A stretch of 8,495 bases of DNA, taken from assembly GCA_031254635.1 (NCBI GenBank), contig JAIRUB010000086.1, positions 1 through 8,495 of the forward strand, read 5' to 3'. Within the stretch, counting starts at the first letter, position 1, and every line of letters begins with the position of its first letter. Under the pieces are notes generated by a model. The model did no database searches. It had not been told where the DNA came from and saw only the letters and a list, made by a program, of their open reading frames with translations. A program made the translations under genes and the position numbers. This DNA is from Prevotellaceae bacterium (lineage in GTDB: Bacteria > Bacteroidota > Bacteroidia > Bacteroidales > UBA932). Below are positions 1-6,377 of the stretch, piece by piece.

Positions 1-773
1 ACGACTGGTATTACTTCAAAGTTCCTGTGAACAGACCAATTAATTTGATGCTTAATAATCAAAACAATGGTCGTCAATTCAACTTCCTGACAGACCCCGT
101 AAAGAGCGCTGCTTATGAAATTGAAATAGGCGCCACTAACGGTGATCCTACTATTTGGACAGAGGTGGAAATTCCCGTAATATTGGAGCCTACAATGTAT
201 ATGATTGGCAGCCAATTTGGCAACTGGGAATGGTCATCGGACGAGGTGGTAGAGATGACGCCCGTATATGATAACCCCGGTCATTTCTGGGCGGTACGCT
301 ACATTATTGCCGGCGAGGCATTCAAATGGTTCCCGGGCAGGGGTTGGGACAACGGTTTTAATACCCTGGGTACGGAACTCGGCTACGTACTTGTCGGTGG
401 TGACGCAGCGGTAGCAGCCGATGGCATGTATATGATATATGTGGATATGGAAAACAGCCAAATTTCCCTGGAACCGGCAAAGGTGTACGGAATAGGCAAC
501 GCTTTCGGAAATTGGGACCAGGCTACGCACGTATTTACGGTGGAAAATCAAACCATGGTTATCACTACTACCAAAGATTCCGACGAATTGCGTATCTACG
601 CCAGGTCTGATATTGACCCCGTGGGCGGCGACTGGTGGAAAATGGAGTTCATCCTCAGAGCCGGCGTGATTGAATACAGAGGAAATGGCGGTGACCAGCA
701 CCCCCGTGTCGCTGTCTCAGCCGGTCAAAAGATTACACTCGATTTCAATGCCGGCACCGGAACTATTCAATAA
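1..773 (+). CDS. SusE/SusF-like outer-membrane starch-binding protein, 5' truncated by the window edge
   Basis: The reading frame is open from base 3 with no true start, so this is the C-terminal ~256 residues of a longer protein; the GTG at 27 lies inside a continuing beta-rich domain and is not a start. Visible parts are: (a) bases 3 to ~170, the end of a domain beginning DWYYFKVP and containing INLMLNNQNNG, resembling CBM26-type starch-binding modules; (b) ~192-476, a SusE/F domain starting MYMIGSQFGNWEW, with FKWFPGRGWDNGFN and ending in MYMIYVDMENSQI; (c) ~477-770, a second SusE/F domain starting VYGIGNAFGNWD. The G-x-x-x-G-x-W openings and the aromatic and Lys residues are typical of the starch-binding modules of SusE and SusF, which are surface lipoproteins that hold starch without cutting it. 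The lipoprotein signal would be outside the window. It could be SusE or SusF; the two cannot be told apart here. Confidence 0.85.
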   Translation, partial: DWYYFKVPVNRPINLMLNNQNNGRQFNFLTDPVKSAAYEIEIGATNGDPTIWTEVEIPVILEPTMYMIGSQFGNWEWSSDEVVEMTPVYDNPGHFWAVRYIIAGEAFKWFPGRGWDNGFNTLGTELGYVLVGGDAAVAADGMYMIYVDMENSQISLEPAKVYGIGNAFGNWDQATHVFTVENQTMVITTTKDSDELRIYARSDIDPVGGDWWKMEFILRAGVIEYRGNGGDQHPRVAVSAGQKITLDFNAGTGTIQ

Positions 774-793
774 ATAATAAATGCTGATTGAGA

Positions 794-819
794 GAGGCTG
801 TTTCTTTCAAAACAGCCTC
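794..819 (+). terminator. Perfect hairpin between the SusE/F-like gene and the first GH13 gene
   Basis: GAGGCTGTTT (794-803) pairs perfectly with AAACAGCCTC (810-819) across the 6-base loop CTTTCA. The stem begins 20 bases after the upstream stop codon and is followed by CTTAATTT, a weak and interrupted T tract. Its position suits a terminator or attenuator that lowers transcription of the glycosidase genes relative to the binding-protein genes, or a 3'-end stabilising structure after processing. No promoter is recognisable between the hairpin and the next start at 842, so full termination would leave the downstream genes without a visible promoter. Leaky termination or processing is therefore the likelier role. 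Confidence 0.55.
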
Positions 820-841
820 CTTAATTTAAACTAAACTTACC

Positions 842-2707
842 ATGAAAATCCGTCTTTTATATCTTACCCTTATCGCCACTCTGCTTTTTGCCGCTTGCAA
901 AAAAGAGCCGCAAGAACCAAACGGGAATGGCGATACTCCCGCGGAGCGGCTTTATCGAGAAGGCATTACCCGTATCAGTGCCGATTCGCTTGCCTTTGTC
1001 CTTTTTGCTCCTGGAAAAACCGAAATCTATCTGATAGGCGACTTCAACGATTGGACAATCTCTCCGGAATATAAGATGAAAAAAGAGGGCAATGTTTTTC
1101 GGTTGAATATAGGAGGATTAGACAATACAAAAGAATATATTTGTCAATATCTTATTGATAATAGAATACGAATTGCAGACCCTTATGTAAATAAAATATC
1201 TGACCCCTATCATGACCAATTCATCACAGCTGATATCTACCCCAACATGCTTGCCTATCCAACCGGAAAAACAACTGAAATAGCCATGGTTGTAACTACC
1301 GCGGTAGATAATTATCAGTGGCAAGTTCAAAATTTCAAGGCGCCTGCTATCCCCGACCTTGTGATTTACGAACTGCTCATACGCGACTTTACCGAGCAAG
1401 GCACCGTCAAAGCCGTACAGGAAAAATTACCTTACCTCAAGTCCTTAGGTGTAAATGCAATTGAATTGATGCCCTTCAATGAATTTGAAGGCAACGACAG
1501 TTGGGGATATAATTCCTCTTTCTACTTTGCTACCGATAAGGCTTACGGAACAAGCCGTGATTACAAAGAATTTATAGATGCCTGCCATCAAAACGGTATA
1601 GCCGTTATTATGGATATGGTTTTGAATCACAGCTACGGCCAAAGTCCCTTAGTAAGAATGTACCAAAACAGTAGCGGTGCGCCCTCCGCAAGCAATCCCT
1701 GGTATAATGCCGTTTCTCCGAATCAGGCCTGGTCTTGGGGATACGATTTTAATCACGAAAGTATACATACCAAGCACTTCGTCGACAGTGTTTGCGCCTA
1801 TTGGATGAAAGAATATAAGATTGACGGATTTCGTTTAGATTTTACAAAAGGTTTTACCCAAATCCCCGGTGACGGATGGAATTACGACCTGTCGCGTATC
1901 AATATTTTGAAGCGAATAGCCGACGAAATATGGAAACGCAAATCTGATGCCTTGATTATTCTGGAACATTTTACGGATAACAGGGAAGAAAAAGAGTTGG
2001 CGGAATACGGAATGTTATTGTGGGGCAACATGAATTACAATATGAACGAGGCAACCATGGGTTGGTTAGAGGATGAGAAATCGGACCTGACATGGAGCTC
2101 GCACATGGAGCGGGGCTGGTCTGTTTCTCATTTAATCGCCTATATGGAAAGCCACGATGAGGAGAGACTAATGTATAAGAATATAGAACATGGAAATTCG
2201 TCCGGTACTTACAACGTAAAAAACCTCGCCACCGGACTTCAGCGGACAGCCGCAGCAGCCGTTATCTACTTTGCCATACCGGAACCAAAAATGATATGGC
2301 AATTCGGCGAATTGGGCTACGACATTTCTATTGACTACAATGGGCGTACAGGGCGAAAGCCTGTCCGTTGGAATTATTACGATGTCCCTGAAAGAAAGGC
2401 GCTGCATGACGTTTTTGCTACCATGGCAAACCTTAAAAAAGAGAAATCCTCCTTGTTTAATCCCCCAAGCTACACACAGCATACCTACGACTTACGAGAA
2501 GCGGTCAAATATGTATCCCTGTTTTCATCAAGCGAGGATATGGTTGCGGTGGCAAACTTCGATGTGGTGACACAAACAAAAAGCGTAGAGTTTCGTAAAA
2601 CCGGAACATGGCGATGCCTGTTTACCAATGAGCAACTAACCACTACCTCAGAATGGCAAGACGTTACGCTCCCCGCCGGAGAATACCGGCTTTATTTTAA
2701 TGAATAA
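842..2707 (+). CDS. GH13 alpha-amylase-family lipoprotein with N-terminal E-set/CBM48-like domain
   Basis: A 621-residue alpha-glucan-active enzyme. The start is set by a lipoprotein signal: a basic N-terminus, a hydrophobic run and lipobox FAAC with Cys19, followed by KKEPQE. Residues ~35-130 form an E-set/CBM48-like domain (IYLIGDFNDW at 62-71), and the TIM barrel begins near residue 173 (VIYELLIRDF). Conserved regions: I, DMVLNH (Asp258, Asn262, His263); II, GFRLDF (Arg331, nucleophile Asp333); III, LIILEHF (acid/base Glu375); IV, ESHDE (His438, Asp439). The triad is intact, so it should be active. Region IV has Ser where most amylases have Asn before His-Asp, as in branching enzymes, so hydrolysis versus transfer is open. 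The acidic/lysine stretch after the Cys resembles Bacteroidota lipoprotein export signals and suggests the cell surface, where it could play the SusG role. Subfamily not recognised. The gene lies 17 bases before the next one. Confidence 0.88.
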   Translation: MKIRLLYLTLIATLLFAACKKEPQEPNGNGDTPAERLYREGITRISADSLAFVLFAPGKTEIYLIGDFNDWTISPEYKMKKEGNVFRLNIGGLDNTKEYICQYLIDNRIRIADPYVNKISDPYHDQFITADIYPNMLAYPTGKTTEIAMVVTTAVDNYQWQVQNFKAPAIPDLVIYELLIRDFTEQGTVKAVQEKLPYLKSLGVNAIELMPFNEFEGNDSWGYNSSFYFATDKAYGTSRDYKEFIDACHQNGIAVIMDMVLNHSYGQSPLVRMYQNSSGAPSASNPWYNAVSPNQAWSWGYDFNHESIHTKHFVDSVCAYWMKEYKIDGFRLDFTKGFTQIPGDGWNYDLSRINILKRIADEIWKRKSDALIILEHFTDNREEKELAEYGMLLWGNMNYNMNEATMGWLEDEKSDLTWSSHMERGWSVSHLIAYMESHDEERLMYKNIEHGNSSGTYNVKNLATGLQRTAAAAVIYFAIPEPKMIWQFGELGYDISIDYNGRTGRKPVRWNYYDVPERKALHDVFATMANLKKEKSSLFNPPSYTQHTYDLREAVKYVSLFSSSEDMVAVANFDVVTQTKSVEFRKTGTWRCLFTNEQLTTTSEWQDVTLPAGEYRLYFNE

Positions 2708-2724
2708 TTCAACTTTTAACATTT

Positions 2725-5019
2725 ATGAAAAAATTCGCTTTCTTCCCCTTATTGCTCTTAGCGGCTTGTAGCCCTTCATTGCCAACGCTGCCAGATACTT
2801 CGTTCGACAGGCTCGACTTGGCAAGCGTAGTGAAATTAAATGCCGATACCGTATTTGTACGAATTCAGGATTACTTCCCTACCCTAATGCAAATCGACAG
2901 CGTAGCCTCCGGCGATGTGCTGGTGCTGCCAATTGACAACTACGACAATGTAGCGCTTGTTCCGTATGACAATACACCATGGATTTCAACCTTAGAGGTG
3001 TGGAGCGGGGGAGCAAAGGCTACCTTGATTATGCAAAAAGAAGAACGGCTGACAATTATTCTTTCCTACGCCGGCGCAGCGCGGCGTGTAGCTGTTAAAG
3101 GGGAAATGAATGCATGGGATAGTAATATTACCTTATTAGAACAGCATAGCCCCGGCAATTGGAGATTAGAGATAAAACTGCCCGCCGGTAATTACCAATA
3201 CCTGTTCGTAGTTGATGGTAAAGAAACGCTTGACACCGATAATGCCGAAAAAGTACCGAATGGTATAGGTGGGTTTAATTCGCTGATCTCCTTGAAAGGC
3301 ATAGATAGAACTCAGGCGCCGCTATTGTTAACCACCAAAGCTTTAAAAAAAGAATTTAATCTTAAAGTCAATAATGCTCCCGCTACTTATCTTGCGTTCT
3401 GGCAAAATACCCGCTTGCCCGAAGAGTACATAAAAGTAAAAGATGGCAAGCTCACAGTATATATTCCCAACAATGCCACGAAAATGGAGCGCTCGTTTAT
3501 CCGCCTGTTCGCCTATAATAATAATGGAATTGCCAACGATGTACTTGTTCCCTTGGCCTACGGAAAAGTGATGAACTCGGCGGCAGAAATGCAAAGAAGC
3601 GACAGGCATGGAATGGTAATGTACTCCTTGATGATTGACCGCTTCAATAACGGTAATCCCGACAACGACATTAAACTGAACAGCCCAGAAGTGCTGCCCA
3701 AAGTCGATTATTTTGGCGGCGACATAGTAGGCATCACGCAAAAAATTAAAGATGGTTTTTTTGAAAATCTGGGTATTAATATAATTTGGATATCGCCGAT
3801 TACGCAAAATCCCTTTGATGCCTGGGGTTTTATCAATAATCCTAAAACAAAATTTTCCGGTTATCACGGCTATTGGCCTATCTATGCAACCAAGGTGGAT
3901 GTTCGCTTCGGTACGGAAGAAGAACTGCACGAACTCTTAGCCGAAGCCCATAAGCGCCACATCAGTGTTATTTTAGACTACGTAGCGCATCACATGCACA
4001 TTAATAGTCCAACCTTGAAGGCGCATCCCGACTGGGTTACCCCGATGTACACCCCCGACGGCCGACTGAATTTCGAACTGTGGGACGAGTTCCGTTTAAC
4101 TACTTGGTTCGACAAGCATATCCCTTCTTTTGATTTATCAAGGCGCGAAGTTTATGAGCCATTAATTGATACTACTTTATATTGGCTTGCGAATTTTGAT
4201 TTCGACGGTTTTCGCCACGATGCTACTAAACATATACCCGAAGTATTTTGGCGCAACTTAACGCAAAAAATCAAATTAGATTTCCCGGACAGAAATATAT
4301 ATCAGATAGGCGAAACTTATGGCAGCCCTACATTGATTGGTAGCTATGTAAAGAGTGGAATGTTAGATGCACAATTTGATTTTAATGTATATGATGCTGC
4401 TATTGGCGTGTTGATTGATGCTCCGAACACCTCGTTCGAGCGTCTTTCTGCCACGCTGCAAGCCAGCCTCGATAATTATGGCTACCATAATTTGATGGGT
4501 TACATTACCGGTAACCACGACAGGGCGCGCTTTATTTCCTTAGCCGGCGGCGCTATTCAGCCCGGCGAAGATGTTAAAGCCATCGGCTGGTTCAGAGATA
4601 TCGGCGTGGGCGATGAAGTGGGCTATGCCCGCTTGGCCTTATTGCAAGCCCTTATCATGACTATCCCCGGCGTGCCTTGCATTTATCAGGGCGATGAGTT
4701 CGGACAGCCCGGCGCCAACGACCCCGACAACCGCCGCATGATGCAGTTCTCAGACTATAATCAACAAGAACAGGCATTGTTGGATAAAGTAAAACATTTG
4801 ACACACCTGCGCCGTTCATCCATGCCGTTGATGTATGGCAGCTACGTTCCATTGTTAGTAACGAAAGATGTGTTGGCGTATGCACGTGTGTATATGGGGC
4901 AGGAAGTGATTGTAGCCTTGAATAAATCAACACAGTCACAAACCATTACCATTAGCTCCCCACTCTCCGCCAAACCCCTAACAATAAATATTTCACCAAA
5001 TGATTATACAATACTATAG
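2725..5019 (+). CDS. Large GH13 alpha-amylase/neopullulanase-like lipoprotein with several N-terminal beta domains
   Basis: 764 residues with lipobox LAAC (Cys15), which fixes the start at the ATG 17 bases after the previous stop. Order: residues ~16-115, a beta-rich stretch I do not recognise; ~117-192, an E-set/CBM48-like domain (VAVKGEMNAW, then NYQYLFVVDG); ~195-285, a further beta domain, possibly of the cyclomaltodextrinase N-terminal type; barrel from ~297 (MVMYSLMIDRFNNGNPDND); C-terminal beta domain from ~700. Conserved regions: I, DYVAHH (Asp418, His422, His423); V, IPSFDL (Asp470); II, GFRHDA (Arg497, nucleophile Asp499); III, YQIGET (Glu530); IV, TGNHDR (His598, Asp599). The triad is intact, but the usual Asn of region I, a calcium ligand in classical alpha-amylases, is His422. 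The opening DRFNNGNPDND and the modules before the barrel recall neopullulanase/cyclomaltodextrinase-type enzymes. No acidic export signal follows the Cys (SPSLPTLPD), so a periplasm-facing anchor is possible. Exact specificity is unknown. Confidence 0.87.
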   Translation: MKKFAFFPLLLLAACSPSLPTLPDTSFDRLDLASVVKLNADTVFVRIQDYFPTLMQIDSVASGDVLVLPIDNYDNVALVPYDNTPWISTLEVWSGGAKATLIMQKEERLTIILSYAGAARRVAVKGEMNAWDSNITLLEQHSPGNWRLEIKLPAGNYQYLFVVDGKETLDTDNAEKVPNGIGGFNSLISLKGIDRTQAPLLLTTKALKKEFNLKVNNAPATYLAFWQNTRLPEEYIKVKDGKLTVYIPNNATKMERSFIRLFAYNNNGIANDVLVPLAYGKVMNSAAEMQRSDRHGMVMYSLMIDRFNNGNPDNDIKLNSPEVLPKVDYFGGDIVGITQKIKDGFFENLGINIIWISPITQNPFDAWGFINNPKTKFSGYHGYWPIYATKVDVRFGTEEELHELLAEAHKRHISVILDYVAHHMHINSPTLKAHPDWVTPMYTPDGRLNFELWDEFRLTTWFDKHIPSFDLSRREVYEPLIDTTLYWLANFDFDGFRHDATKHIPEVFWRNLTQKIKLDFPDRNIYQIGETYGSPTLIGSYVKSGMLDAQFDFNVYDAAIGVLIDAPNTSFERLSATLQASLDNYGYHNLMGYITGNHDRARFISLAGGAIQPGEDVKAIGWFRDIGVGDEVGYARLALLQALIMTIPGVPCIYQGDEFGQPGANDPDNRRMMQFSDYNQQEQALLDKVKHLTHLRRSSMPLMYGSYVPLLVTKDVLAYARVYMGQEVIVALNKSTQSQTITISSPLSAKPLTINISPNDYTIL

Positions 5020-5053
5020 TTAAAAGTATGTAAAGTATAAAATTAATTTTTAA

Positions 5054-5074
5054 TTTTCAACTTTCAATTTTCAA
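5054..5074 (+). repeat. Three tandem 7-bp repeats (YTTTCAA) in the leader of the third GH13 gene
   Basis: TTTTCAA, CTTTCAA and TTTTCAA follow one another directly at 5054-5060, 5061-5067 and 5068-5074, ending 5 bases before the ATG at 5080. They sit in a very A/T-rich 60-base gap that also holds AATTAATTTTTAATTTT just upstream. The repeats are visible directly. Their role is unknown: they may keep the translation start unstructured or may simply be a slipped-strand expansion. Confidence 0.7.
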
Positions 5075-5079
5075 GTACT

Positions 5080-6366
5080 ATGAAGCCATTTTACTGCCTA
5101 CTGCTTACCGCCTACTGCGTACTCTCCTCTTGCCAACAACAGGTGGAAACACATCCCGCTTGGAGCGCCAATGCGGTGATTTACGAAGTTAACGTGCGTC
5201 AATATACGTCTGAAGGTACTTTCGATGCCTTTGCCGAACATTTGCCGCGGTTAAAAGATTTAGGCGTGGATATCTTATGGATTATGCCCATACACCCCAT
5301 TGGAAATTTGGAAAGAAAAGGCTCTCTCGGAAGTTATTATGCCGTTAAGGATTATACGGCGATAAATCCTGAATTCGGTACCTTGGATGACTTCAAGGCT
5401 ATGGTGAACAATGCCCACGAATTGGGGTTTAAGCTTATCATCGACTGGGTAGCCAACCATACCTCGCCCGATGCAGTGTGGACAGTGAATAAAGACTGGT
5501 ATGTAACTGATAGCCTTGGCAATTTTGTGGTAGAATATGACTGGACAGATATTTCTAAATTAAATTTTGATAATAAAGATATGCGCCGTGCAATGGCCGA
5601 TGCCATGTTGTATTGGGTGAAAGAAGCTAATATTGATGGCTTCCGATGTGATGTAGCAGGTAATGTTCCGGTAGATTTCTGGGAGGATGCCGTGAAGGAA
5701 TTAAAAGCTGTGAAGCCCGATATATTTATGCTGGCCGAAGCAGAGGAACCGCCCTTGCAGCACAAAGCCTTCAATATGTATTATGCCTGGCATCTTCATT
5801 CCATAATGAACAAAATAGCTCAAGGAACTGTTGATGTAAATGCTTTGCGCCATGCGCTGGAGGTAATGAATGAACGATTTTCTGCTTATACCATTCCTAT
5901 GATTTTCACTTCGAATCATGATGAAAATTCGTGGCACGGAACAGAATTTGAACGAATGGGAGAAGCTGCACGCACCTTTGCCGCCTTAACTTATCTATTG
6001 CCGGGAATGCCTTTGATTTATAACGGACAGGAAGTTGGTTTTAACCGCCGCTTGGCATTCTTTGAAAAAGATAAAATTGACTGGAACGATAGTTCAGACT
6101 ACACAGCCTTTTATCGTGAGTTGAATCAACTGCGTAAGGCTAATCCCGCTTTATATAGTCAGGATAAAGGAGGCCAATTGGTAGAAATTAAGAACTCAGT
6201 TCCTGACGCAGTATTCTCATTTGAACGCGCAGTTAAAGGCAATAAGGTGATAACCGTCTTCAATCTGACAAACCAACAGCAAACTGTAGAATTTGAAAGC
6301 GTAGAACCGGAACTAAAAGCAATAGCCGCATTAGAGCCTTGGGAGTATAGAGTAATTGTACAATAA
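5080..6366 (+). CDS. Compact GH13 alpha-amylase-family lipoprotein
   Basis: 428 residues, the shortest glycosidase here. The N-terminus is a lipoprotein signal with LSSC (Cys18), followed by QQQVETHP; this supports the chosen ATG. The barrel starts almost at once (VIYEVNVRQYT at ~33), so there is no CBM or E-set domain, and a short C-terminal beta domain follows from ~355. Conserved regions: I, DWVANH (Asp122, Asn126, His127); II, GFRCDV (Arg189, nucleophile Asp191); III, FMLAEA (acid/base Glu220); IV, TSNHDE (His280, Asp281). All catalytic residues are present, so an active alpha-glucan hydrolase is expected, probably acting on soluble maltooligosaccharides given the lack of binding modules (inference). 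It is anchored to a membrane by lipid; which face is not clear from the QQQVE stretch. It is separated by 60 A/T-rich bases from the gene before and 11 from the SusA-like gene after. Confidence 0.87.
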   Translation: MKPFYCLLLTAYCVLSSCQQQVETHPAWSANAVIYEVNVRQYTSEGTFDAFAEHLPRLKDLGVDILWIMPIHPIGNLERKGSLGSYYAVKDYTAINPEFGTLDDFKAMVNNAHELGFKLIIDWVANHTSPDAVWTVNKDWYVTDSLGNFVVEYDWTDISKLNFDNKDMRRAMADAMLYWVKEANIDGFRCDVAGNVPVDFWEDAVKELKAVKPDIFMLAEAEEPPLQHKAFNMYYAWHLHSIMNKIAQGTVDVNALRHALEVMNERFSAYTIPMIFTSNHDENSWHGTEFERMGEAARTFAALTYLLPGMPLIYNGQEVGFNRRLAFFEKDKIDWNDSSDYTAFYRELNQLRKANPALYSQDKGGQLVEIKNSVPDAVFSFERAVKGNKVITVFNLTNQQQTVEFESVEPELKAIAALEPWEYRVIVQ

Positions 6367-6377
6367 AATTTCTTACT

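Noticed and set aside
27..29. GTG as a real start codon for the first gene
   Set aside because: The frame is open to the left edge and the residues before it (DWYYFKVP) belong to the same beta domain; there is no signal peptide, which a SusE/F protein needs.
3343..3930. A 195-codon open frame on the - strand opposite the second GH13 gene
   Set aside because: It lies wholly within a clear GH13 coding region, its translation matches no family I know, and it has no promoter; it is a by-product of codon use on the other strand. The other antisense frames are rejected for the same reason.
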